Under the pieces are notes generated by a model, which was given only the letters and a program-made list of their open reading frames with translations, made no database searches and was not told the origin of the DNA. Made by a program: the position numbers and the translations under genes. Positions 49,520 through 57,429 of a DNA stretch of 64,000 nucleotides are shown here, piece by piece. Each line of letters opens with the position of its first letter. Position 1 is the stretch's first letter. Source of the stretch: G965276765 sp965276825 (GTDB lineage: Bacteria; Actinomycetota; Acidimicrobiia; Acidimicrobiales; Palsa-688); assembly GCA_965276825.1 (NCBI GenBank), contig OZ255630.1, positions 1,860,001 to 1,924,000 on the forward strand, read 5' to 3'.

Positions 49520-49734
49520 GGCGCGAAGCTACCCGCATCCGCCCCGCCCCGGTCGATGGAAAACCTGGGCCTCGTGTCAAAGTTTGGTTGTGCAGACAGC
49601 TCGGAGGCGCGTAACTTGAGGTGACAGCGGCGAGCCACCTGCATGGCCGCTCGCAGATAGCCGGAATGACCGACACCGGCGCCGTCGCTCCAGCCCCCTG
49701 GTGACGTGCACAACACGTCCCAGACGGGAGTTTG

Positions 49735-50061
49735 ATGGCTTCGAGCACCAACTTTGACGCGTGGGGTGAGATCCAGGAGCGGGGGACGCCGTGGCCCACC
49801 GCTGGTTGGGACAACCAGGCCTGGCGCCACGGGGCCGCCTGCCTCGAGATCGACCAGGACCTGTTCTTCCCGACCGGGTCCAGCGGCGAAGCAGCGGACC
49901 TGATCCAACAGGCCAAGTCGGTGTGCGCCACCTGCGCCGTCCGGAGGGCCTGCCTGCAGTTCGCCTTGACCACGAACCAGGAGTTCGGGGTCTGGGGCGG
50001 CTACGACGAAGACGAACGTCACCAACTCCGCCGGGAATGGCGCGCGGCATCTCGCCGCTGA
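49735..50061 (+). CDS. WhiB family iron-sulfur transcription factor
   Basis: 108 residues. Four Cys form the [4Fe-4S] site: Cys in RHGAACLEIDQDLFFP near residue 36, then CATCAVRRACL (CxxCxxxxxC) near 64-73. GVWGGYDEDERHQLRR is the conserved turn and C-terminal basic region that contacts DNA and sigma factor. WhiB proteins exist only in actinobacteria and their phages. ATG 49735 with GGGAG 5 nt upstream. The three-gene operon of small proteins starts 79 bp downstream, so it may regulate them. Confidence 0.9.
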   Translation: MASSTNFDAWGEIQERGTPWPTAGWDNQAWRHGAACLEIDQDLFFPTGSSGEAADLIQQAKSVCATCAVRRACLQFALTTNQEFGVWGGYDEDERHQLRREWRAASRR

Positions 50062-50140
50062 GCTCACCCCCGGACAAGATCTCCACCCGCCCGTGAGGCG
50101 CGGGAGCTCTACCTCTTCCCAACCACAAGGAGCACCTGAG

Positions 50141-50380
50141 ATGACCGTTACGAACACCAATGGCCAGCAGAAGACCTTCACCGATTTCGGTCAGGACATG
50201 TGGTCCTACCTCACCGGCCAGGAAGCGACGATCGACTACACCTTCGTCGACATGGCCGTCGAGGTCCCCCACGCCACCGGAGCCGACAGCGCCCATGCCA
50301 CCTGGAAGCTCAATGGCACACTCCGGGTCACCACCTCGGACAAGGACAACCGCGGCGCGCGCAACGCTTCCGGTGCCTGA
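50141..50380 (+). CDS. Conserved-looking hypothetical small protein
   Basis: 79 residues. AAGGAG lies 8 nt before ATG 50141, a strong ribosome site. The sequence MTVTNTNGQQKTFTDFGQDMW and the following TIDYTFVDMAVEVPHATGADS suggest a small beta-rich domain; HATWKLNGTLRVTTSDKDN near the end is strand-like too. No motif is recognised. First gene of an operon whose next start overlaps its stop (GTGCCTGA). Confidence 0.6.
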   Translation: MTVTNTNGQQKTFTDFGQDMWSYLTGQEATIDYTFVDMAVEVPHATGADSAHATWKLNGTLRVTTSDKDNRGARNASGA

Positions 50381-50906
50381 CCTGGAATCACCAAGCCGCC
50401 GCCTCCGCGTCGTCGCCGACCTCGACATCACGATCGGCGAAGGTCCCGATACCAGTTCCGCCCACCTCGGCGACGAGGCGGGCGGTCTGGTCCTCGACGT
50501 CGACGACCCCAAGGTTCTCCGAAGAGCGGTAGCAGGGCGGCGCTTTGCGGTCGACCTGCCGACGTGGATGCCAACCGAGACACTGGCAGACACGCCGATG
50601 CGCATCCGATCTGCAGGCCACGACCTCGCACACCTCCACCTCGAGCCCGACGGCAGACTCCGGGCGTCTCCCACAGCGGCCGGACTGCTCCTCTCGGCCA
50701 GGCTGATCGCATCCTCGCGCTCGGCCCGCGCCCTCGCAGTCGCCTCGATCGGTGCCGCTGGGGTCCTGATCGCCCGGCGCGTGGGCGTCATCCGGGCGCC
50801 CTCCACCCGCAACCCGACGAAAGGCAATGTCCTATGGCTGACTTCACGAGCAACACCCAGGTGGACGCATCTGAGAGCGCGCTCTTCGGCTACCTGTCCG
50901 ATGTGA
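50373..50906 (+). CDS. Hypothetical protein with one hydrophobic segment
   Basis: 177 residues. GTG 50373 overlaps the previous gene's stop by 8 nt. The N-terminal part is strand-rich (RRLRVVADLDITIGE, GGLVLDVDDPKVLRR, RRFAVDLPTWMPTETLA), and a single hydrophobic segment near residue 120-150 (AAGLLLSARLIASS, ALAVASIGAAGVLIARRVG) may span the membrane. The last 24 codons overlap the following gene's start in another frame, so either a true 73-bp overlap or a frame change near the end. Not recognised. Confidence 0.5.
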   Translation: MPDLESPSRRLRVVADLDITIGEGPDTSSAHLGDEAGGLVLDVDDPKVLRRAVAGRRFAVDLPTWMPTETLADTPMRIRSAGHDLAHLHLEPDGRLRASPTAAGLLLSARLIASSRSARALAVASIGAAGVLIARRVGVIRAPSTRNPTKGNVLWLTSRATPRWTHLRARSSATCPM

Positions 50907-51238
50907 GCAACCTGCCGCGCTACTTCGTCCGGATGACCTCGGCCGAAGCGGGCGATGGTGAGGAGGTTCGAACAACGGCCACGATGCCCGACGGCCGCGA
51001 GGTTCGAGGCAACGCCTGGTTCCGCACCAACGGCGAGGACAAGACCGTGGAATGGGGCTCCGAAGGGCCGAGCTCCTACCGCGGCACCTTGGAGGTCAGC
51101 GGCGAGGGCAGCCAGAGTCGAGTCGAGGTCCGTCTCCACACGACCCGGGTGCACGACGCCGACCCCGAGGTACAGGAGGGCATCGAGCAGACCCTGGCGA
51201 ACATCAAGCGGCTCGTCGAGCAGCTCGGCTTCGCCTAG
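50834..51238 (+). CDS. SRPBCC (START-like) ligand-binding protein
   Basis: 134 residues. ADFTSNTQVDASESALFGYLSDVSNLPRYFVRMTSAEAGDGEEVR is the first helix-grip element of polyketide cyclase/dehydrase (SRPBCC) proteins; the strands RTTATMPDGREVRGNAWFR and KTVEWGSEGPSSYRGTLEV follow, and the long C-terminal helix EVQEGIEQTLANIKRLVEQLG closes the pocket. It would bind a hydrophobic ligand. GAAAGG precedes ATG 50834. Third gene of the small operon. Confidence 0.8.
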   Translation: MADFTSNTQVDASESALFGYLSDVSNLPRYFVRMTSAEAGDGEEVRTTATMPDGREVRGNAWFRTNGEDKTVEWGSEGPSSYRGTLEVSGEGSQSRVEVRLHTTRVHDADPEVQEGIEQTLANIKRLVEQLGFA

Positions 51239-51488
51239 CCCTGCCGATCGCTGACCGAGGGGAGCCCGGCGGTCAGGTCAGGTGCCCGTGGACCTGCACG
51301 CGCCCCAGTCGGCGGCCCCTCCGACGACGGGATAGGCCCAGGGCTGTCCGGCCGTGTCGACCCACGCCCCGCCCACGAGGGCGCGCCCCTGGTGCAGCAC
51401 TCCCTCGTCGGCGAGCTGGCCGCAGCCGTGTTGTGCGCCGCTGCCCTGGTGACCGTGCTCCGCTCGGCCAGCCGGCGCATCGTGGATC

Positions 51489-52484
51489 TCAGCGGGCGTC
51501 GTCCGAGTTGAGGTTGGCCCCCGGCTCGACGATCTCGTCGATGCGGTTCAGCACGGACGGCTCGAGGACCGCGTCGGCCGCTCCGATCTGGCTGGCGAGA
51601 TGCTCGGTGGTGCGTGGGCCGATGATGGCCGAGGTGACGGCCGGGTGGGCGATCACGAACGCGAGGGCCAGGTGGATCAGCGATATCCCGGCCTCGTTGG
51701 CCAGGTCGGCCAGCGCGGTGGCGGCGTCGAGCTTGGCCTGGTTGGCCGGGATGGACATGTCGTAGTGGTCCCAGGTGGCGCGGTGGGGCATCGTCTCGGT
51801 GCGCCGGCTGGACAGGTCCTCCGAGCCTCGGCGCCACTTGCCCGACAGCCAGCCTCCCGCCAGGGGACTCCACGCCATGACACCCATGCGGTACTTGGCG
51901 CAGGTCGGGAGGACCTCGGTCTCGATTCCCCGCACGAGCAGCGAATAGGGCGGCTGCTCGCACACGAAGCGTTCCCGACCCCGCCGCTCGGCGGTCCACT
52001 GGGCCTCCACGATCGCCGAGGAAGGGAACGTCGACGATCCGAGGTAGCGGACCTTCCCCTGGCGGACCAGGTCGGTCAGCGCCGAGAGCGTCTCGTCGAT
52101 GTCGGTCTGCGGGTCCAGGCGGTGGACCTGGTACAAGTCGATGTGATCGGTCCCCAAGCGGCGCAGGCTGTTCTCGCACTCGGCGATGATCCAGCGCCGC
52201 GAGCTCCCTCGCCGATTGGGGCCCGAGCCCATCGGGCTGTTGACCTTGGTGGCGACGATCAGATCGTCCCGGCGGCCGGCGATGGCCTCGGCGACGATCT
52301 GCTCCGACTCGCCACCCGAGTAGACATCTGCGGTGTCGATGAAGTTGATCCCGGCGTCGAGCGCCGAGTGGATGATCCTGACCGAGTCGTCATGGTCGGC
52401 GTTGCCCCACGCCCCGAACATCATCGCCCCGAGGCAGAGGGCGCTGACCTCGACCCCGGTGGATCCCAGGTTGCGGTACTTCAC
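51489..52484 (-). CDS. Aldo/keto reductase
   Basis: 331 residues, NADPH-dependent (beta/alpha)8 barrel. Catalytic tetrad: Asp and Tyr in NFIDTADVYSGG near residue 52-57, Lys in IVATKVNSPMG near 80 and His in LYQVHRLDPQTD near 121. NADPH-binding TSAIIGPRTTEHLASQ lies near the C-terminus. The type (KYRNLGSTGVEVSALCLGAMMFG) matches actinobacterial AKRs that reduce aldehydes. GTG 52484. The promoter contains a TetR operator between its -35 and -10 boxes, so it is a likely target of the divergent TetR regulator. Confidence 0.92.
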   Translation of the reverse strand: MKYRNLGSTGVEVSALCLGAMMFGAWGNADHDDSVRIIHSALDAGINFIDTADVYSGGESEQIVAEAIAGRRDDLIVATKVNSPMGSGPNRRGSSRRWIIAECENSLRRLGTDHIDLYQVHRLDPQTDIDETLSALTDLVRQGKVRYLGSSTFPSSAIVEAQWTAERRGRERFVCEQPPYSLLVRGIETEVLPTCAKYRMGVMAWSPLAGGWLSGKWRRGSEDLSSRRTETMPHRATWDHYDMSIPANQAKLDAATALADLANEAGISLIHLALAFVIAHPAVTSAIIGPRTTEHLASQIGAADAVLEPSVLNRIDEIVEPGANLNSDDAR

Positions 52485-52534
52485 GGCTGACTCACTCTCG
52501 CTCAGGGGTCGTTCCGGCAGCCAGCTACTCTTAC

Positions 52535-52587
52535 CGGAGAGGCGCTCCGTCTGCGTCCATTATGCGGAGAAGTTCTCCGGTTGTCAA
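52535..52587. promoter_or_regulatory. AKR promoter with two TetR operators
   Basis: On the minus strand TTGACA (52582-52587) and CATAAT (52559-52564) are separated by exactly 17 bp, a near-consensus promoter. The spacer holds the perfect palindrome CGGAGAAGTTCTCCG (52565-52579). A second, weaker site, CGGAGAGGCGCTCCG (52535-52549), is centred 30 bp away, three helical turns, downstream of the -10 box. TetR binding to both would block the promoter. Confidence 0.75.
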
Positions 52588-52597
52588 GAGGTGAGCC

Positions 52598-53146
52598 ATG
52601 CGTGACGACGCTCGACGCAACCACGACCGCATCGTCGAGATCGCCATCGAGGTCTTCGCCGAGCACGGGGCCGACGCCTCGCTCAACGAGGTCGCCAAGC
52701 GCGCCGGGGTCGGACCCGGCACCCTCTACCGCCACTTCCCCACCCGCGAGAACCTCATCGACGCGGCCATGAGGACGCTGGTCAACCGGATCCAGACCGC
52801 GGCCGACAAGGCCGCTAGGAGCGAGCAGCCGCCTCGCGACGTCCTGCTCGCCTGGTTCGAAGCCTTCATCGCCCACATCAGCTTGCACCGCGGTGGCGCC
52901 GCCAAGCTGACCGCGGCCATGGGCAACCCGGACTCGCCCATCTACGGCAAGGCCCAGGTCCTCGCCGAAGCCAACGCCAAGGTCCTCGGCCGGCTCGTCG
53001 CAGACGGCGCGCTCCGCGACGACGTCGACACCATCCAGGTCTGCCGGCTCGTCGGAGGCGTCGCCGTGGTCGCCGACCAAGGCCAACTCGACCTCACCGT
53101 CGTACGCCCCCTGCTCGAGATCGTCGCCGACGGACTGCTCCGCTGA
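52598..53146 (+). CDS. TetR family regulator of the aldo/keto reductase
   Basis: 182 residues. HTH: RIVEIAIEVFAEHGADASLNEVAKRAGVGPGTLYRHFPTRENLIDAAM (residues about 10-58), classic TetR. The C-terminal part (PPRDVLLAWFEAFIAHISLHRGGAAKLTAAMG) fits TetR_C_13-type regulators, which often control oxidoreductases. ATG 52598, AGAGG at 5 nt. Divergent from the AKR, with two CGGAGA-N3-TCTCCG-like operators between, so it should repress the AKR and perhaps itself. Ligand unknown. Confidence 0.9.
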   Translation: MRDDARRNHDRIVEIAIEVFAEHGADASLNEVAKRAGVGPGTLYRHFPTRENLIDAAMRTLVNRIQTAADKAARSEQPPRDVLLAWFEAFIAHISLHRGGAAKLTAAMGNPDSPIYGKAQVLAEANAKVLGRLVADGALRDDVDTIQVCRLVGGVAVVADQGQLDLTVVRPLLEIVADGLLR

Positions 53147-53193
53147 GCTCCCCGATGTCGACGTCCCGCCGATCTCGCAGTCTCGGTTGACCG

Positions 53194-54525
53194 TTACTCC
53201 CGGCGCGTGTCGGGTGCCCGCGAACCGTCGGTCAGATGCCCCGGTTCGCGCAGCCAGCGTGCCATGACCGCAGCGGACAGCAAGCCGAGAACGCCGACCA
53301 CGGGACCCGCCAGGGCGATCGAGCCGAGCGCGATCACCGCCGAGTCGACGAGCGGGCCGGCTGAGGTCCCCCCGTCGGAGATCAGCCGCCAGACGGCGAG
53401 GAACGAGGCTCGCCCGACCTCGGGGGTGAGGTCGGCGCCGAGGGTCATGACGATGCCCGATCCCATCCCGTTGCCACACCCGAGGGCCAGCGCCACCAGG
53501 AACAGTGTCGAGACGCTGTGGCTGAACGGGATCAGCAGGTGCCCGATCGACAGCACGGTGACGCAAGGAAGAGCGACGGCCCGCCGTCCCCATCGATCCG
53601 AGGCGACACCGGCAGGGTAGAAGAACCCCAGATCGATCAGCGAAGAGAACGCGAAGATGGTGGACGCAGTCGACGAGTCGAGCCCGATGTGCGCGGCCCA
53701 CAGGGGGACGATGGCGGTCCGGCTGCCGCGCAACAAGCTGATCCCGAACGAGCCCACACCCGAGGTCGCCAACCCGCGGCGATGGTCGGCCAGGACGCGC
53801 AGCGGGCGGACCCGTTCACCGCGGGCGAAACCGCCGGCCGTGTCCGCCCGGTCCCGCGCCACGACCAGCCACGCGAACCCGACGAGCACGCAGACCAGGT
53901 AGATCAAGAAGGCGGGGCCGGTGTCGTTGTGGGTCGCGACGCCGATGAACAGGAACGGCCCGATCACGTTGCCGGCCCTGGTGACCCCGCCGAAGATCGA
54001 CAGCGCCCTACCCCGGGCGAAGGCCGGCGCAACGCGACTGAGGTGCGTCAAGCGGACCAAACTCCACACCGACCATCCCGCCGCCTGCACGAACACCGAG
54101 ACCGCGAGAGCGGGGACCGACCCGGCCAGCAGACAGCCGACCAACCCGACGCTCATCAGGCCGGCGGCGATCCACCCCGATCTCCACTCGCCGAGCCGGG
54201 CCACGATGCGCCCTGCCGGCAGGTCGAACAGCATCGTGCCGAAACCATTGATCGCCACGACGACCGTCGCCATAGCAGGGGACGCGTGCGCGCCCCTGGC
54301 GGCGTAGATGAGGATCGGGAGCATCGCTCCCTGCCCGGTCGCGACGACCAGGTTCGGCAGGTACACCTGCCTCCACAACGGTCGGACCGCCTGCGCCGCG
54401 GACTGCTGCTCGGAGCCGTCCCCGGTAGCCGGCAAGGCGAAGGAATCGCCGACCGGCTCTCCTCCCATCTCGGCTTTCGCCACCTGGCCCTCCGCCCTCG
54501 GCCGAACAGCCGGGGAGCCTGCCAT
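53194..54525 (-). CDS. MFS transporter
   Basis: 443 residues with about 12 hydrophobic segments in two halves. NLVVATGQGAMLPILIYAARG (helix 1), FGTMLFDLPAGRIVARLGEWRSGW (loop 2-3, relaxed motif A), ASDRWGRRAVALP (motif A repeat in the second half) and GCGNGMGSGIVMTLGADLTPE. A 50-residue polar N-terminal extension precedes helix 1; starts at residue 20 or later are equally possible. Substrate unknown. It ends 47 bp from the end of the TetR gene, convergent. Confidence 0.82.
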   Translation of the reverse strand: MAGSPAVRPRAEGQVAKAEMGGEPVGDSFALPATGDGSEQQSAAQAVRPLWRQVYLPNLVVATGQGAMLPILIYAARGAHASPAMATVVVAINGFGTMLFDLPAGRIVARLGEWRSGWIAAGLMSVGLVGCLLAGSVPALAVSVFVQAAGWSVWSLVRLTHLSRVAPAFARGRALSIFGGVTRAGNVIGPFLFIGVATHNDTGPAFLIYLVCVLVGFAWLVVARDRADTAGGFARGERVRPLRVLADHRRGLATSGVGSFGISLLRGSRTAIVPLWAAHIGLDSSTASTIFAFSSLIDLGFFYPAGVASDRWGRRAVALPCVTVLSIGHLLIPFSHSVSTLFLVALALGCGNGMGSGIVMTLGADLTPEVGRASFLAVWRLISDGGTSAGPLVDSAVIALGSIALAGPVVGVLGLLSAAVMARWLREPGHLTDGSRAPDTRRE

Positions 54526-54706
54526 CGCGCTCGTCGAGGCGTCAACTCACGACGTCACCGCTGACCCGAACCCGGCCTTCGTGTCTACCCCTGGCCAGGG
54601 CCCGGGGGCACAACGGCCGGCCCGGCCTCCCGGTCCGCCGTCGTGACGACGGGGTCAGGGGGGACCGTGGGCCCGCACGACACCACCGCGTCGTCTCACG
54701 CCTACG

Positions 54707-55425
54707 TCAGGTCAGAACGCCGCCCCCGTCGACCGTGAGAACCGTCCCGGTGACGAAGCGGTTCTTCATCAAGTAGAGATGCGCGCCGACAACATCGTCC
54801 GGTTCGCCCGTTGAATGCGTGAGCGCCTGCTCCGCCAGCGCCGCAAAGAGAGCAGACCGCTCAGGTTCTGGAATGCTGTTCCACACAGGTGTGCGGACAA
54901 CTCCGGGCGCAACCGCATTCACGCGAGTAGGGGCCAGCTCAACGGCGAGGCCTCGTGTCAGGGCTTCCATGGCCCCGCCCCGCTGGCGGCGAGCGTGGTC
55001 CCTGGTCGCGGGCGAGCACCGACCGTGCCGGATGTCAACACGATTGATCCGCCGGGGCTCATCTGCGGAGCTGCGCATTTGACCGCAGCGACGGCGCCCC
55101 AGAAGCGGACTTCGAACTGTTGCCGAGCCTCCTCGAGGGTCAACTCGCTGAGGGGCTTGACGGCCAAGCCGTCACCGGCGGTGTACACCAAGTGATCGAG
55201 CTCACCGACGTGCGAGAACAACCCGCGCAGGTCGGACTCGTTGCGTACGTCGACGACAGCACTCTCACCGTCGCTCGGGAGCGTCGCGAGTGCGGCCCTC
55301 AAGCGCCCTTCATCGCTCGCGGCGATGGTGACCGCGGCACCCTCGGCTGCGGCAGCCCTTGCTGTCGCCAAGCCGATTCCTGAACTCCCGCCAATGACGA
55401 CGACACGCTTCTCTCTCAAAGTCAC
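54707..55425 (-). pseudogene. Short-chain dehydrogenase with one frameshift
   Basis: Two frames join to one SDR of about 240 residues. The N-terminal part from GTG 55425 (AAGGAG 7 nt upstream) has VVVIGGSSGIGLATARAAA, VYTAGDG (in place of NNAG) and SIVLTSGTVGARPRPGTTLAAS, then falls into a stop. The C-terminal part in the next frame continues GGAMEALTRGLAVELAPTRVNAVAPGVVRTPVW and ends VTGTVLTVDGGGVLT. One base is missing in the G-rich run near 54965-54975. The usual YxxxK is replaced by a GxxE-like sequence at the break, as in KR-related atypical SDRs. Decay or indel error. Confidence 0.82.
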
Positions 55426-55586
55426 AAAATTTCTCCTTCGGCTTGGATGCATCCGGTGGACCCGTCGAACAACCGCGAGAAGGCGGCATCGAGCAGATCA
55501 GGCGACTACCACCACGGAGACGACCACGAGAGGCGCCCCCGAGGCACCGTTGCGTTGAACGTCCCGGCGGTCCCCGGGTGGAGCGC

Positions 55587-56501
55587 TCAGGCGTCGGCGC
55601 CGGCGAAGTAGTGGCCCTGGTCCAGATCCGCGACCAGTCCCGGCCCCGACGGTTTCCAGGAGAGCAGCTCGCGGGTGAGGGCGCTGGAGACCGGCATGTC
55701 GAGACCGAGGAAGCCGGCGAGGAACCCGAACTGGGGCTCGGCCTGCTCGGCCGTGATCGACGTGACCGGCAGGCCGAGCCCCCGCCCGATCGCCTCGGCG
55801 ACGTCGGCGATGGCGACGCCCTCTTCGCCGACGGCGTGGAGCACCGACCCGGCCGGGGCGCCCTCGATCGCGAGCCGGACGAGGTGAGCGGCGTCGGATC
55901 GATGGACCGCAGGCCAGCGGTTGACGCCCTCGCCGATGTAGGCGGCCGAGCCGGCCGCGCGGTCGGCTGCGACGATCATCGCGATAAAGCCGTGGTCGCC
56001 GTCCCCGTGGACGGTCGGGGCGAAGCGGACGCTGATCGAGCGCACCCCGCGCTCGGCGAGCGCAAGCGCCGTGCGCTCGTTGAGGATCCGGCCGCCCGGC
56101 CCGGGGAACGGCTCGGCCATGTCGCCCTCGGTGGCAAGCGTGCCGGGCTTCAGGCCGGCGACGCCCGAGGCGATGGCGAGCGGCCGATCAGTCCCGGCCA
56201 GCACCTCGCCGAGTGCTTCGATCGCCGCCCGGTCCGTGGCGACGGCGGTCTCGAAGTCGCCGGTAAAGGCGATGTCGTGGCGGAACGCGAGGTGGACGAC
56301 GCCGTCGCTTTCGGCCGCCGCACTGCGCAGCACGTCGAGATCGCCGATATCGCCCCGGCGAACCTCGGCGCCGGCGGCGGCGACGGCCTCGGCGGACGCG
56401 TCGGAGCGGGCGAGGCCGACGACCTCGTGATCGGCCGCGAGCAGCTCGGCCACGACGGCGGAACCGATCCAGCCGGACGCGCCGGTGACGAATATGCGCA
56501 T
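55587..56501 (-). CDS. NAD-dependent epimerase/dehydratase (atypical extended SDR)
   Basis: 304 residues. ATG 56501 (MRIFVTGASGWIGSAVV) has TGGAGG 6 nt upstream. GASGWIGS binds the dinucleotide; VHLAFRHD near residue 75 and the C-terminal HRSDAAHLVRLAIEGAPAGSVLHAVGEEG are typical of the NmrA-like/epimerase family that reduces or binds quinone- or ketone-like substrates. The active-site YxxxK is replaced by ILNERTALALAERG, so catalysis may differ. Good family match, substrate unknown. Belongs to an accessory gene block with ADH and TetR genes. Confidence 0.82.
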   Translation of the reverse strand: MRIFVTGASGWIGSAVVAELLAADHEVVGLARSDASAEAVAAAGAEVRRGDIGDLDVLRSAAAESDGVVHLAFRHDIAFTGDFETAVATDRAAIEALGEVLAGTDRPLAIASGVAGLKPGTLATEGDMAEPFPGPGGRILNERTALALAERGVRSISVRFAPTVHGDGDHGFIAMIVAADRAAGSAAYIGEGVNRWPAVHRSDAAHLVRLAIEGAPAGSVLHAVGEEGVAIADVAEAIGRGLGLPVTSITAEQAEPQFGFLAGFLGLDMPVSSALTRELLSWKPSGPGLVADLDQGHYFAGADA

Positions 56502-56748
56502 GGGATGCCTCCAGTCGGGGGCGCGACCGTCGCATCGTGAGCGCGAGTGGCGGACACGGGGCGCTGGCCGCGCGATGACGTCAGCTACTGCCGTCAGGCT
56601 AGCACGTGATGGCGGCCACTGCCATCGCCTTGCCATGCAGGCGGTCGATGCGAGCCGAATGCGGCTGGCCGACACCGCCCCTCGGCGGGTGGCGGCACCA
56701 GGACGGCAAGCCGGGCGCGCCAGGATGCTGCTTTCGTGAAGGCGGGAG

Positions 56749-57342
56749 TCAGACGGCCGGGGGCGGCGGGCTGGGCGGTGGTCCGAGGCCGTCCATGAGG
56801 AGGTCGAGAAGGCGCTCGGCCTGTGCGTGGTGTCCGGGTTTGCCGGCGACGGTGAAGATGCCGACCAGGCTGGCAGCGATGTCCTCGGCGCTGATGTCGG
56901 CGCGGAGGTCGCCTGCGGTGCGGCCGGCGTCGAGGATGGTGTCGATCGCTTCGAGGAGCTCGGAGCGGGTCTGCGCCGTGGCGATCTCGCCGGCGTCGAT
57001 CATGGCGAGCAGCGTGTCGAGCATCCCGTGCTTGGTCGCCAGCCAGTCGGCGAACAGGTCCATCCAGCGCCGCATCGCCTCGGAGGGCGAGAGCTCCTCG
57101 AGCAGCTCGCACGCCCCGAGAGTCAGGCGCTGCACCTGGTCCTGGTAGACGGCGTCGACGAGCGCTTCTCGGTTCGGGAAGTGGCGGTACAGGGTCCCGA
57201 TCCCGACGCCGGCCTCGCGGGCGATGGCGCGCATCGACGGCTCGGCTTCGGAGGCCGCGAAGGCCCGCGTGGCCGCCGCCAGAAGCGTGTTGCGGTTGCG
57301 GACCGCATCCGTACGGAGCCTGCGAGTGTCCACGTCACTCAA
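56749..57342 (-). CDS. TetR family transcriptional regulator
   Basis: 197 residues. Start TTG 57342 has AGGTGGAG about 10 nt upstream; GTG 57333 is an alternative. HTH: TLLAAATRAFAASEAEPSMRAIAREAGVGIGTLYRHFPNREALVDAVY. The C-terminal domain (LGACELLEELSPSEAMRRWMDLFADWLATKHGMLDTLLA) is like TetR_C_13/33 regulators of oxidoreductases, with a Pro-rich end PPPSPPPPAV. Divergent from the alcohol dehydrogenase; two copies of an AAACGGA-N6-TCC(G)CTT-type palindrome lie between. Likely represses the ADH. Confidence 0.88.
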   Translation of the reverse strand: MSDVDTRRLRTDAVRNRNTLLAAATRAFAASEAEPSMRAIAREAGVGIGTLYRHFPNREALVDAVYQDQVQRLTLGACELLEELSPSEAMRRWMDLFADWLATKHGMLDTLLAMIDAGEIATAQTRSELLEAIDTILDAGRTAGDLRADISAEDIAASLVGIFTVAGKPGHHAQAERLLDLLMDGLGPPPSPPPPAV

Positions 57343-57400
57343 ACGGATCGCGCTCCACCTGCGCTATCCTAATCCGAGATAAACGGAGCATGATCCGCTT
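57341..57400. promoter_or_regulatory. Two TetR operators between TetR and ADH genes
   Basis: AAACGGA-N6-TCCGCTT at 57381-57400 is a near-perfect palindrome; AAACGGA-N6-TCCACCT at 57341-57360 is a degenerate copy 40 bp away. A longer inverted similarity (TCACTCAAACGGAT versus ATCCGCTTGAGTGA) links the two borders. TATCCT (57365-57370) between them is a possible -10 box. Confidence 0.55.
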
Positions 57401-57429
57401 GAGTGATCCTGCCGACCCAGGAGACCCAG

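Noticed and set aside
49577..51154. 525-codon minus-strand frame
   Set aside because: Opposite to whiB and the small operon, all of which have ribosome sites and domain motifs on the plus strand.
51278..51488. Minus-strand frame ending at 51278 with protein-like end (ALVGGAWVDTAGQPWAYP)
   Set aside because: No suitable start codon with a ribosome site; it extends into the C-terminal part of the aldo/keto reductase in another frame. May be a relic; too weak to list.
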